A program made the translations under genes and the position numbers. DNA of 51,386 bases from Akkermansia sp. (lineage in GTDB: Bacteria > Verrucomicrobiota > Verrucomicrobiia > Verrucomicrobiales > Akkermansiaceae): assembly GCA_017546445.1 (NCBI GenBank), contig JAFYWX010000028.1:1-51386 (forward strand). Direction: 5' to 3'. Below are positions 47,401-51,386 of the stretch, piece by piece. The notes below the pieces were generated by a model that saw nothing but the letters and a program-made list of their open reading frames with translations, did not search any database and was not told the origin of the DNA. The first letter of the stretch is position 1. Every line of letters starts with the position of its first letter.

Positions 47401-50400
47401 CATCTTCTTTTGTGGAGGCCGAGCAGCTGGTGCAGAATATCGACACGGTAAATCTGCAGTTCAGCCATGCTGTGGGCCGCATTGATGCGTCTGCAATCAT
47501 TATCAGATGCAATGGTGAGGTGTACACCAGCGATTCGCTTGTGTGCGAGATTCATCCGGATGACCCGACTCTGGTCATCGTGCGCGGCATCAGCAAGGCT
47601 ACACCTGTTGGCAAGACCGCTGCTATGCCGGATGGTGAGTGGCAGCTGTCTGTGGATATGACAGGCGTTGAGGATATTTATGGTAACCTGGGTGAGGGAA
47701 CTTACAGCGCTGATTGGGCTGTGGATACCATTGCTCCGGTGGCGCTTTCTGGTATTACCGTCAATGGTAAGGATTCCCTGGTTGTGCCGCACAATGTGGT
47801 AACCATCGGGGCCGAACTGCCGGAATCCGGTCTTACCGTAAGTATCTACGATAAGCTTGTTACAGGCTCCGGCCTGGGCACGCTCCTGTGGTCCGGTGTG
47901 GTGGCGGGTACTACGCTTTCTCAGCAGGTAACGCTGCTGAGTGGTGCTTCCCACACCATTTCAGTTGTGACGACGGATGCCGCCGGCAATTCCACCACAT
48001 CTGCATACAATGTGCTGGTGGATATGGTGGTGCTTACAGTGTCTACAGATATTGAACCGGAGTACATGGTCATGCCGGATACGGTAACCATTACATTCAG
48101 CACGGAAACAACGGATCTTGCTCTTTCCGCAGTGCAGCTTACAGTAGGTGGCAAGCCTGTCTCACTGGAAGGTGCAGCTCTTACACGCCTGAGCGCCACA
48201 GAATGGCAGCTCAGTGGGCTGAGTGGCCTGAGCATACCTGCCGGTGAGTGTGCGTTGAACATTGACCTGAGCACCGTGAGCAAGACATCCTCTGGCTTGC
48301 TGGGGCAGGGGGTATATACCAAGACGTTCACGTACGACCCGGTATCGGAGGTGAAGATTACCAGCTGCGATATTGCCACGGAGGCTTCTGTGGTCAAGAG
48401 CCTGAGCATTGTCTTCAGCGCTGGTATTAACTACGCGGCACTCCGGGATTCCGGCGCTCTGCCAGAGGCTGTGCGCCTGGTGAACCAGGCAGACGGCAGC
48501 GTGGTGGAACTGGATGCTGCCGGTTTTACCTATGCGGATAAGACTCTGACCTGGAGTGGTGAACAGCGCCTGGCCGGTGGAACGTATGCCGTGGTGGTTG
48601 ACCCGGCTCTGCTTACCTCCGTCAACGGTTCCCCGCTGGTGGGGAATGCGGGTTCTGCTCTCACTTCCATAGTCAGCTATGTGGGCGATGCTGTGCTTCT
48701 GGGTGCCTCCGGCACCAGTTACAGCGCCCCGTATGCGGTGGATTGGAATGGCGATGGCCATGCCGACCTGCTGGTGGGTGAGAAGGTGGGCTCTGAAGGT
48801 AAGGTGCGCCTGTATCTGAACAACGGCTCCGGCGGATTCTCTGATTACAGCTACCTGCAGAGCAACGGTGCAGACCTGAGTGTGGCGGCCAGCGGCTGCC
48901 AGGGTGTTGTGGTGGCGCTGCAGGATATCACCGGCGATGGCGTGGCTGACCTGGTGGCCGGCCTGAGCAATGGCTCGGTGCAGTACTACCCCGGCATGGC
49001 AGATGGCAGCTTCGGTACGGCTGCGGAGCTTGTGGCCTCTACGGTGGCAGGCAGCCGCGCCTACCCGGTATTCCACGACTGGAACGCCGATGGTGTGGCA
49101 GATTTGGTGCTGGGCACGGGCAGCGGTACGCTCATGGTAGGCCTGGGCAGCAAGGATGCTGCCACGGGGGCGCTGAGCTTTGCTACGCCCATGACCATTG
49201 CTGGTATCGAGGTGCCGGGGCGCGCCGCTCCTGTGTTCACGGATGTGAATGGCGATGGCTCCGCAGATATCATCCTGGGTGCCGGGGATGGCAGCCTGAC
49301 CCTGTACTATGCTACGGAGAGTGGCTACTGCAAGACTGGCAGCTGGCAGCTGGATGACATCAGCTGGGAGCGTAGCCGAGTGACGGTGGCCGATATGAAT
49401 GCCGATGGTACGACCGACCTCATCATCGGCGGCAGCACAGGTGCTGTGTATGTGGTATATGGCGTTGCTGCTACGGGAACCTGGAGCGAACTCTTCGAGG
49501 TGGAATCCGGCTCCGTCATCAGCAGCACTTCCGTTTCGGTAGAGGGTAAGGCTGTAACGCTCAGCTGGGCGGTAGACTATGCAGAAGCTGGTCTGACCTA
49601 TGTCGTTGAAGTGGCAGATAATGCCGGCTTTGCCAACGCTATCCGTCAGGAGGTGAGCACAACGGCTCTCACTCTTACCGATATGGCAGAGGGTGTCTTC
49701 CTGTGGCGCGTCAGCATAAAGGATTCTGCCAAGCCTGCTGTGACTGGCCAGAACTTCACGGTGGATACAATCGTGCCCGGCGCTCCTGCTGAGCTGACTG
49801 CCTGCGCCGGCAATGGTGCTGTGGTGCTCAGCTGGTCTGCCTTGGATGATGCCAGCGGCGTGAAGTATGAGGTGCGCTACAGTGCCACGAGCGATTTCAG
49901 CTTTGCTACCAGTGTGTTCTCCGAGAGCAATGAGATTACTCTCTCCGGTCTGGAGGTGGGTGCCTGGTACTGGCAGGTGCGCGCGGTGGACGGCGCTGGC
50001 AATGCCGGCGAGTGGACCACGGCTGCAGAATCCTTCAGCATTGATGAATTCGTGGCTCCGGAATCACCCTCCGGTGAGTACTGGGCTCAGGGGCTGGTTG
50101 TTTCTGACAATCAGCTGGTGAGCGGCTACTGGGATGCCGATAAGACCGGCACGGGTGATACCCAGCTCTGCTGGGCTGCGGTGTCGTCCAACATGCTGGC
50201 CTGGTGGCAGTCGCAGTACGGTGTGACCGATTTCAGCTCCAGCGAGGTGCCGGCCACGGCTGATGATATCTTTGCGGCCTTCCGCCAGAACTGGGCCAAT
50301 GTGAGCGGCCGCGAGGAATACGGCCTCACCTGGTGGGTGAGCGGTGAGTCGGAGAACGCCAGCTATGGCTCCTTCTATGGTAAGAACTTCACCGGCAACG

Positions 50401-51386
50401 GTGAACAGGGCGCCTACTATGCCCCGCATTACGATGCCGCTGCAACCACCGCGCTGGTGAAGGAAATCAGCCTGACCGGTGCGAGCGCTGAGCAGGTGGC
50501 CCGGGACTGGGCTGCAGTGTATGCCGACGGCGGCATGATGGGCTTGGGTATCTACAGAAGCCTGAGCGGCACCACGCTGATTGGTGGCCATACTCTCACG
50601 CTGTGGGGCTTTGCTACCGATGCCGCCGGCCGCCTTACCAGCATCACCGTATCGGATTCCGATGATGGCACGGATGGTGTGCTCACCCTGGCTCTGGCCT
50701 ATAACCTGACCAAGGGGTACTACCAGATTGTGCAGAGCGGCAGCAATCTGAATGGCTGCCTGCTGGGCGATTACACCACCCTGGGCGCATTCGATAAGGC
50801 TGACCTGGAGGATAACTCCGCCGCCGGTGCGGTGGAAATCACCATGAGCGAACCGGTGAACGGCGTGAGCAAGAACACCGCAGAGCATTACGACTGGGTG
50901 GGCACGGGCGATACGCAGGACTTCTACACCTTCACCGCCCCCGGCGATGGTATCTACCGTATCAATGTGAACACCATGGAGCTGGAATCTGCCCTGTGGA
51001 TGAGCGTTGGCACGCTGGATGCCGACGGCGGGTTCGTGGCGGTGACGCAGACGCAGATTACCCCGGGTGCCCCCATCAGCGGTATCAGCGGCCTGCGCCT
51101 GGATTCCGGCGAGCAGCAGTATATCTGCATCAGCCAGGCAGAGGGGACCACCGGCACGGCATATGAGCTCAACATTACGGGTGATATCGATGAGGCCAGC
51201 CCCATCACCGATAACAACGTGAAGCGTAAGGCTACGAAGCTGGTAGGCACCATCTATGCGGATGCTACTGTTTCCAGCTGGGTGGGTTCCGGCGATGCGC
51301 TGGATATCTACTACTTCGACCTGACGGAGGATTGCAACTTCAGCCTGAGCCTGAGTGAGCTGGATAAGAACGCCAAGGTGAAGCTC
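29478..51386 (+). CDS. Giant multidomain adhesin-like protein with IdeS-like protease module (partial, 3' end beyond window)
   Basis: At least 7,303 codons in one frame to the last base, with no stop. The ATG at 29478 is the first start after the in-frame TAG at 29445-29447. No signal peptide: MDTLEITVTTLADSGVGSLR leads straight into a CSLREA-like motif. Order by residue: five beta-helix-like modules (1-3440), each opening with a GSLREAL-like motif and closing with NYWGT/CWGT...EI..R.G.YADSI; ~227-residue tandem repeats (2330-3240); SbsA-like Ig and CARDB-like domains (3460-3900); four Calx-beta-like domains (3910-4325); CARDB and carboxypeptidase-regulatory-like segments (4335-4900); a Cys-rich block (5050-5140); more Ig-like domains (5740-6400); five FG-GAP-like repeats (6417-6662); FN3-like (6670-6860); IdeS-like protease (6880-7090); PPC-like domains (7130-end). 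Probably a surface or secreted adhesin. Lack of a signal peptide suggests type I or another Sec-independent route, decided by the unseen C-terminus. Confidence 0.9.
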   Translation, partial: MDTLEITVTTLADSGVGSLREALEYAYGYALNAEEACVNISFDASLAGGVIELQSALPAIYSGALVSIDGPEGGITLTGYGLEAQSDVVLNNITLPELLVNGAYTVSGSGVVFTGSGAVIDMVTYADLSGLSASATHAGAYVYVENYASEMQLVALGDQAGALAAYQVDAVSTWAGIEAWEIGAGVNMCLLTYVSCYSGGSIVLGDGAYLSTQIDDEGYTIGGLSVGGGSTLTATNAVLDIPISFYDGGRVTEGSSFSYVYMDEPLYISLEGDEKPFEGATVTTAEGAFLEYNFTDITDTYLGDLSSITREKMAALTENGTRQIRLQFSVQNGETCTVEEGVQVLLDAYVYNGTMVCGSGSIINGEVYVSGENGKVISEGATFESLAIRDDVTLEGSFKFSGKVSFGTLDQVEKILSDITYETIGDEVVLDINRDEVSGTTVIGQSTLQMINYEGFAQVRYFNILMEEGGVVILNHLKGDSIPYVNGAGDYTVVMNGCELNPDNYLSWYGGAVEYNGVDFNGSTFNGDLWYADACSLKMTGCSNLENFNLDIYEAYDVSIILTGNDFSRTEFAIWNLPAGCVIDLSGNYWGTTDMEEIRARLGEYADSIILTSVLDSAPPRPLELAVTTDAAEGEGSMAAALSAAAQAAPGQLCIITIDESLAGKSLQQAADLHVTGKLLFESAVPVTLDAGVSQLSVAEGAYLNLEQISLQAESINVEGWMSVAGATISCESPLSVAENALLVLQNVAVESIVTAAGAELTLRNCSGISSLSLDLDGKYCFYGNDFTDTEFTFTGQSNGAVINFVDCQWGTVDMEALFARFGEYADSITLDGKAYVPGGVLTVTNTDDYGTGSLSWALERASNSVGNVVVRFDESLAGQVINLYNPVELRGACSVENLAENPVIITGARIETSSALTMSNMVLPSVKLNGPSASISGSGNVLTDSLAIVLESCSGNVRAALNADAWSATAADAYVLVSSIGGDCVFESITDVLPGGYHLTYTDIMYAVTLQDGACLNAGGYPEIYIYNDFSADFETLADAIVGNAYIYVRDGADIQLRNANLRASYVSLYRGSLTADGGTIGSSLSIDIDSEVSLSGVTVEGAVYNNHVLSLSGVSILGELEVNGETAVLDSSCGTLVLGAGQLAVAGSSGLTLTSSRAVSLSTGFSGVVSEVIGNIPLTVEAEDAYLSISGDLGTCMLDDVSSLLPGGYLIDGYTSISQGAVLTLGGGVNLDSEWVTINVEGALQTVEGGAPVSISGGNWQIAEGGSINLSAARLSDIISIGIGAGGSFSMQGGSISFAYEYYGLYITNGGAELSLQDCDLSGSNIFISGTGSTIALTNAVGLTSLALTDGNTYILENCDFSQTEFSMDQFYGNSEIVFTNCFWGTEDTSEILNRFGEYADSITIDGFMEERIVEIPVTTVDGDGPGSLAAALARAALLPAYCRAHIILDESLSGQTITLATGVEIVSPVTIEAADGAPVNIGGSSLMVSGPLELINVNVPTVELKAGGSLSGTNAGSTAQGVFLILDGFSGDTAESVAVFGENAYAEGNYVLVKSLPYGELLCLSNPAAENGSITYRLSSDEYYSIEEGGGLEVGAGTILDICDAYMYVWEGGTFHAQNAVVHAPDSWGGLDFYNGSSITVENSELAVPYLYFNDSDVQISNSEIADCYAIWISDTTCELNNCSISCESVSVSDLAEVRMSGCVISKDTYISHYGASLTLDGVVCNGVIDTYGDSEETILTIRNSSISGRILLSLVPGVSYVMEGNDFSNTSFEFNYVEEGFTIDFRNCIWGTDDLTEIFGRFGDYAEYIRIDGQSVPVNDGIYEVTNAETSGAGSLAQALAAAALFDGAAEIRFAASLEGAELSLDSSQLSFAKSMKLVNAGSLPVTLSGVSISSSADLHLEGIALQSIALSGSVKLSGSGVVLTGSGAVLTLPDLAADLSEFSAVATQKDACVSVTDTYLNSSTELAPCIEGASAYRLENKLRIQRGATLSVKEGVELQLIHAENAIVVESGGNLVVEDSTLMLLGEQLITTRQLVVQNGGSLVLRNASVLDEKPVLPPGSDTVDSSAVAFAGNRSFTLPESITAANGGVSVAVNLNLATLRSIFSGAAGAGRYQLLDISGARGSSVMTMGTAVDITLDADGNVSSALVATSQMYTSAIEKPYNITYLHSLDWSAVASAKMIMAAGEQPATIWLELTNNDGSVFTLSQAALGMQYRGWVAQEIILGEAVDSGFVYDTFVTDAAASAILPEMQQSADSGSAMRGITAESGSSVTIENSSLTGLNSAGTLSLEGSTISDTLVLSGGTVAGSGNVFTGEGRVMQLSNAEANLSNLQASATQEGAYIGVTDSYLTSSNTYSVLGTGLNTYRFENGLDVYGNAALTIGEGVVLDFPNYGRDFWIERGSTLVATDATLNLTGHSAENGGDLSTLQVDGVVSLSGCTINGYAATRCDSDRENIRVSGNGNLSLSDCVLNDVNYFDVESGGTASISNTTLQNLTSTGTLTMESCELQNLTSGGTTELDNVTLNYLTLSGGKVSGTATLTGSGRVITLSGAEANLSGLSATVTQDGAYIGVTDGYLTSSNTYSVLGTGLNTYRFENGLDVYGNAALTIGEGVVLDFPNYGRDFWIERGSTLVATGATLNLTGHSAEDGRDLSTLQVDGVVSLSGCTINGYAATRCDSDRETIRVSGNGNLSLSDCVLNDVNYFDVESGGSASISNTTLQNLTSGGTTELDNVTLNYLTLSGGKVSGTATLTGSGRVITLSGAEANLVGLSATATQEGTYIGVTDGGLDSSNTFSVLGEGLDTYRLETSLNVRNGATLTLAEGVVLESQSHNNDLNIYSGGKLVATGATLNLLGHYNESGYYLSELCVEGTAELSNCIINAYAANSCDGYENIQVRNGGNLSMESCQLNDVNYFEIQSGGSASISNTTLQNLTSSGTLAMETCELQNLTSGGTTELDNVTLNYLTLSGGKVSGTATLNGSGRVITLSGAEANLVGLSATATQEGAYIGVTDGGLNASSTFSVLGEGLATYRMETPFYIYSGATLTLEEGVVLESPDYRNSMYVYSGGKLKATNATLNLTGHSNEQGSDLNELSIEGTAELTGCVINGYAATYCDGYELIMVRRNGKLSMTDCRLNDVTYFDVESGGTATICNTTLQNLSNAGTLVLENSTLSGALTLSGGSVSGSGNILTGAGCVMVLQSFSTDLSGFVATATQEGAYVQVNAGSVNSSSSLRVLGEGLDTYRLNTSISVYDGKTFTLGEGVTLVADRSASHDINVNGGGKFIADGATLQLLGESGGDRVNVRAYSGAEVNLKNTVVQGPDTTASRDYEGNFHVYSGGRLVMENTRFVSVDGICVENGGVVEARGLSGDSWMTLNGGASVSIQNSDMSAMAIQIQGNYTGTNKIDLSGNYWGTTNYEEILAKISGYNANYVVLENWLVTAPENAVAIEGLVGDKLLDASENSVTLRFSEEMDATTTTVDKFSIVNELGEAVEITGFELSGQDVVLHFGELPKDGTYSVSVANGLKSADGKVVQTYMSQSGASEYSETLRADVTPETVTTVSLQKSTQPRYVDVVFSGAVNPATAAVGLFVLRGPAGETVAVQSISTPGANTLRLNLPAFSAVGEYTLEMLPGITDYAGNAVLLPEEPLSFTLESADVSVTAADVAYTGHTYGSVQVALTANNAGNVAATGAKVEIWLTKNGSIASDSILLDIVTVDLAAGEQKELTRTLLLEQAWDLAEGEYQLVTRSSWGDELSALRADNTAAIGTLSVSYPPAADLSITAMTLPDSLEPGQSFALQLQVANNGGQPTPAEGLVELGLIQSGADASTMISLGTYTLVASTTGAELAPGESLLLSVPAVQLPAGIALQGAVQVVAIVNPDNTVFEKPEHRVDNTFVAADVLQLEPTLSLSLSRSEVTEGSGLRVVYTITRSGDCSEALTVQVDCALAERLGLPETLTIAAGQSSLRYQAAPVNDAEYLGNASASVAISAAGYKGAQSSISLVEDEKPTLTLTLSAASAAEGTEITGTVSMNTISTVDTVVKLGSTYAAQLNLPESITIKAGESSASFSATVVQDETAEIDKELKITAAATGFNSGTAKVTVVDDDIPQVQLVLNKEIVSESDGYYALTATLVRTGGSDEAITVRLEDVDGIGLILPEIVTLSQGAKSKSFIIGVVDDSLSSGERTGFIRGYVSLDSCGCDASESQNGGVFETSLTVLDNDSPALSIALNRGVLREGAQEVALLTVTSNYASNTDIVVTLSDNGMLNLPESIIITAGSTSASCEITAKADGVTDGTQLSTITAAAEGYVSAAGYLQITDRDIPDLVVKELSVDGACISGKPVVVNITISNEGYAACLSSTEIQLKLSDGTELGTVNVSGGVAAGSSVTISKEVTLPKITGTYSIVAEVDAASAILELSETNNFGTLSGVRIASGYSVHAEVDKEVLMSAETVNITGALTADASGLSVANQQVVLYVYWDGKLISMETVNTDESGRFSSAYAVPSGVGGHYSVKAGVYTEMSQELDSFDVAQIEISTSTNALTWVVDTGESVHGQITIRNTGAVDLTNVRLLIDGVPDNVDFTWDTSSISLAAGATASFAYTLAGATASLSDLYSKFQIQVVSDEGVNAQRTAYSYVSVPDADLSLSLREMTSSISSTTSRFFEVIVKNVGGGDSGRVEFLIPAVEWMSVYSGEDIENLAPGESATVVLKVDPTKADVLLNAPYQGKIAVVADRAQGEVINYDFRFVADDKASVSVNVYDAFSLQNEDNRCINGARVVLRNAYTNEVVKSVVADSEGYADFASVEAGQYYLEVKADGCSDYKMLIVLDPGEVLHQPVYLANQTVTYSFVVTPTYIEDKYEIVQEMNFTTSVPSAEVVFEGGTIMIPDIDYGESTLVQFAITNYGLVEAQNLTLELPSFEGLTLTILNPIDSLAAQSTHTFQMLVTAPEYEEEKGRTIQKAWACVNGYVTTFWFDCTSDGKWRFNAQTVQTEGDCPSTDLKGVDLPQLVPVPHHGPDFGTGGRNDYEDPWYNRPGPTWVGPSLPIFSSDILQCTPCKAEILNAILECYGWDKIEHKQEGPDVCDVLSFLGIFNVIVAGAAKVCRQVSEALDMIKDIIECLNSIRDAIDKCWPGLIDRIINSLKGGKGDSLQGEIDDPWANQMATLYAEQELRKEILVDMTFVITGPFDLRPYFSSADVNMEAVTQWLAIMDEVCVENGESGSLISDSELSRIRSSALYNSTAEAKELLDNICEKWNRTVLYHRNGWLSVEDVPSGESVDFYSSEYIAEMKALVENAYDKVSSQGYEDIYDYYCDSLVAIKDYASSAESEVCATVKLRFSQTATLSREAFDGELILTNNAGSDMSNIKFQVYVKDKNGVDVSEHFSIKYYELDGIDSIDGGLLSAGSTGTIRIQYVPDKTIAAEGAENFSFGGQLSYNNPTDGTPVQLTLTPVVLEVNPSPNLELHYFLTEDVYSDDPYTATLEAVQKAEIGLIVKNTGKGVAHDFTMTDFHPELLENETGLALEITMMGSSLNGGELQKSGTTMYFGDVNGLSTSTAIWYFATNLHGYFSNYTSTFRHVSDLGDEKFSLIESTNTHMLTRSMNVDGDEKMDFLVNDVQDALDLADGIYFGDGSYADVNAVTGVLSRSGQLGEGVNTITLTMRMAEGWNYIRIDDPGMGDYCITGVTVGGVALDSSAFWQTDRIFAGDGTATYVSRLHWVYEAAEDGTVEVVLDYKPADTDIPRVVAIEGIENGQFLRELPQDISVRFSEAINPGTFNVGCVELRKGTERIDLAGLTWTWESADTLVFTNLHEFMTADGVYSLAVRNTNVQDVYGNPGDGTGAAPVRWTLAAEAFAMEGVSGHEQRRENSYVETLYVSFTSSVAEFPADAITLYVTEPDGVTYSVNGAGKLTVTQSDTEGKVFAISGLEGLQVRDGSYSMSIDRSKVLDVNGNACLEFTPVTWELHKTPPSVLASSFVEAEQLVQNIDTVNLQFSHAVGRIDASAIIIRCNGEVYTSDSLVCEIHPDDPTLVIVRGISKATPVGKTAAMPDGEWQLSVDMTGVEDIYGNLGEGTYSADWAVDTIAPVALSGITVNGKDSLVVPHNVVTIGAELPESGLTVSIYDKLVTGSGLGTLLWSGVVAGTTLSQQVTLLSGASHTISVVTTDAAGNSTTSAYNVLVDMVVLTVSTDIEPEYMVMPDTVTITFSTETTDLALSAVQLTVGGKPVSLEGAALTRLSATEWQLSGLSGLSIPAGECALNIDLSTVSKTSSGLLGQGVYTKTFTYDPVSEVKITSCDIATEASVVKSLSIVFSAGINYAALRDSGALPEAVRLVNQADGSVVELDAAGFTYADKTLTWSGEQRLAGGTYAVVVDPALLTSVNGSPLVGNAGSALTSIVSYVGDAVLLGASGTSYSAPYAVDWNGDGHADLLVGEKVGSEGKVRLYLNNGSGGFSDYSYLQSNGADLSVAASGCQGVVVALQDITGDGVADLVAGLSNGSVQYYPGMADGSFGTAAELVASTVAGSRAYPVFHDWNADGVADLVLGTGSGTLMVGLGSKDAATGALSFATPMTIAGIEVPGRAAPVFTDVNGDGSADIILGAGDGSLTLYYATESGYCKTGSWQLDDISWERSRVTVADMNADGTTDLIIGGSTGAVYVVYGVAATGTWSELFEVESGSVISSTSVSVEGKAVTLSWAVDYAEAGLTYVVEVADNAGFANAIRQEVSTTALTLTDMAEGVFLWRVSIKDSAKPAVTGQNFTVDTIVPGAPAELTACAGNGAVVLSWSALDDASGVKYEVRYSATSDFSFATSVFSESNEITLSGLEVGAWYWQVRAVDGAGNAGEWTTAAESFSIDEFVAPESPSGEYWAQGLVVSDNQLVSGYWDADKTGTGDTQLCWAAVSSNMLAWWQSQYGVTDFSSSEVPATADDIFAAFRQNWANVSGREEYGLTWWVSGESENASYGSFYGKNFTGNGEQGAYYAPHYDAAATTALVKEISLTGASAEQVARDWAAVYADGGMMGLGIYRSLSGTTLIGGHTLTLWGFATDAAGRLTSITVSDSDDGTDGVLTLALAYNLTKGYYQIVQSGSNLNGCLLGDYTTLGAFDKADLEDNSAAGAVEITMSEPVNGVSKNTAEHYDWVGTGDTQDFYTFTAPGDGIYRINVNTMELESALWMSVGTLDADGGFVAVTQTQITPGAPISGISGLRLDSGEQQYICISQAEGTTGTAYELNITGDIDEASPITDNNVKRKATKLVGTIYADATVSSWVGSGDALDIYYFDLTEDCNFSLSLSELDKNAKVKL
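29487..39790 (+). other. Five beta-helix passenger modules of the giant protein
   Basis: The modules begin at about 29496 (TTLADSGVGSLREAL), 31356 (TTDAAEGEGSMAAAL), 32010 (TNTDDYGTGSLSWAL), 33740 (TTVDGDGPGSLAAAL) and 34964 (TNAETSGAGSLAQAL). Each is followed by a FDESLAGQ-like strand. Each ends with a W-G-T motif (NYWGTTDMEEIRARLGEYAD at about 31240, CQWGT, CFWGT, CIWGT and NYWGTTNYEEI at about 39720). In between are short Gly/Ser/Asn-rich strands of parallel beta-helix type. Confidence 0.75.
36465..39190 (+). repeat. In-frame tandem repeats of 633-681 bp within the giant gene
   Basis: Matching points recur at 36541, 37222, 37855, 38533 and 39169 (steps of 681, 633, 678 and 636 bases, all multiples of 3). 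The first two units are nearly identical in DNA over hundreds of bases (for example GGTACCGGGCTGAATACTTA in both). Later units diverge. The shorter units lack the TGTL-ME-CELQNLT segment of 15-16 residues. Conserved protein words are QEGAYIGVTD, VLG-GL-TYR, GATLTL-EGVVLE, LNDV-YFDVESGG and TLQNL. Confidence 0.9.
41206..42450 (+). other. Four Calx-beta-like domains
   Basis: Four consecutive ~100-residue units share S-EVTEGSG or AAEGTE openings, LPESI-I-AG-SSAS strands and close with VVDDD, VVDDS or LDNDSP-like turns, as in Calx-beta modules, which often bind calcium. Confidence 0.65.
44630..44890 (+). other. Cysteine-rich helical block in the giant protein
   Basis: Seven cysteines lie within about 85 residues (LQCTPCKAEILNAILECYGW, then VCDVLSFLG, KVCRQVSEAL, IIECLNSI and DKCWPGL). 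The flanking protein is nearly Cys-free and beta-rich. The block is predicted helical by its residue pattern. No known domain is recognised. Confidence 0.6.
48727..49462 (+). other. Five FG-GAP/VCBS-like repeats
   Basis: D-x-N/T-G/A-D-G-x-A/T-D-L/I-x-x-G loops at DWNGDGHADLLVG, DITGDGVADLVAG, DWNADGVADLVLG, DVNGDGSADIILG and DMNADGTTDLIIG, spaced about 50-65 residues. They are typical of calcium-binding beta-propeller blades. Confidence 0.85.
50115..50745 (+). other. IdeS/Mac-like (peptidase C66) cysteine protease module
   Basis: The putative nucleophile is Cys6898 in GDTQLCWAAVSSNMLAWW, where the sequence around IdeS Cys94 has NMLHWW. The putative His7038 lies in GGHTLTLWGFATDAAGRL. The putative acids Asp7060 and Asp7062 lie in ITVSDSDDG. 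His-to-Asp distances of 22 and 24 equal those recalled for IdeS (His262, Asp284, Asp286). A Lys lies 9 residues before the Cys (10 in IdeS). Substrate unknown. Confidence 0.75.
50880..51386 (+). other. Pre-peptidase C-terminal-like (PPC) domains
   Basis: EHYDWVGTGDTQDFYTFTAP...GIYRINVNTM and SSWVGSGDALDIYYFDLTED...FSLSLSELD have the W-V-G-x-G-D-x-x-D-x-Y-x-F pattern of PPC domains. The second continues past the window end. Confidence 0.75.

Overview
The window looks like part of a chromosome from a Gram-negative, diderm bacterium, probably of the PVC group (Verrucomicrobiota, Lentisphaerota or Kiritimatiellota). This is an inference. It rests on many lipoproteins, an ankyrin protein, AddAB-type repair, a giant adhesin-like protein with repeated GSLREA-like and GNYWGT-like motifs, and clear sigma70-type promoters (TTGACA/TATAAT-like, often extended -10) combined with an almost total lack of Shine-Dalgarno sites. 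The promoters argue against Bacteroidota. No phylogenetic marker decides the lineage.

Layout. Bases 1-54 are the 3' end of a 5S rRNA, followed by its terminator. Bases 98-1226 are a non-coding array of short hairpins in two large direct repeats. Next come a Xer-type tyrosine recombinase, tRNA-Lys and tRNA-Glu (2.4-2.6 kb), a YbjN-like/fabI pair on the minus strand, and a four-gene minus-strand operon (substrate-binding lipoprotein, ABC ATPase, permease, GlcD-like flavoprotein; 8.1-4.1 kb). From 8.2 to 16.2 kb lie small lipoproteins and membrane proteins, a TlpA-like thioredoxin, an FKBP isomerase, MutY, a SulP transporter and a duplicated-domain lipoprotein. A holin-like/M15 endolysin-like pair, a second identical tRNA-Glu, a GNAT acetyltransferase and a PFL-activating enzyme follow. 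A second hairpin block (18.7-19.07 kb) precedes a minus-strand cluster of an ankyrin protein and unrecognised genes. AddB- and AddA-like helicase-nucleases fill 29.3-22.9 kb.

From 29478 to the last base the plus strand is one uninterrupted reading frame of at least 7,303 codons with neither a signal peptide nor a stop inside the window. It has beta-helix-like passenger modules, nearly identical ~227-residue tandem repeats, SbsA-like/CARDB/Calx-beta-like modules, five FG-GAP-like repeats, FN3-like domains, an IdeS/Mac-like (peptidase C66) cysteine protease module, and pre-peptidase C-terminal-like (PPC) domains at the window end.

Cross-cutting observations: (1) at least ten operon-leading genes have a -10 box only 6-13 bases before the start codon, which predicts leaderless or near-leaderless mRNAs and fixes several starts; (2) four promoters share a GGGGAGT element 4-5 bases upstream of the -10; (3) four heptanucleotide microsatellites begin at or within a few bases of stop codons; (4) the hairpin arrays are built of sequence-variable palindromes joined by conserved GAAA/GAAAT linkers. 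These, with the giant protease-adhesin, are the main candidates for undescribed biology.
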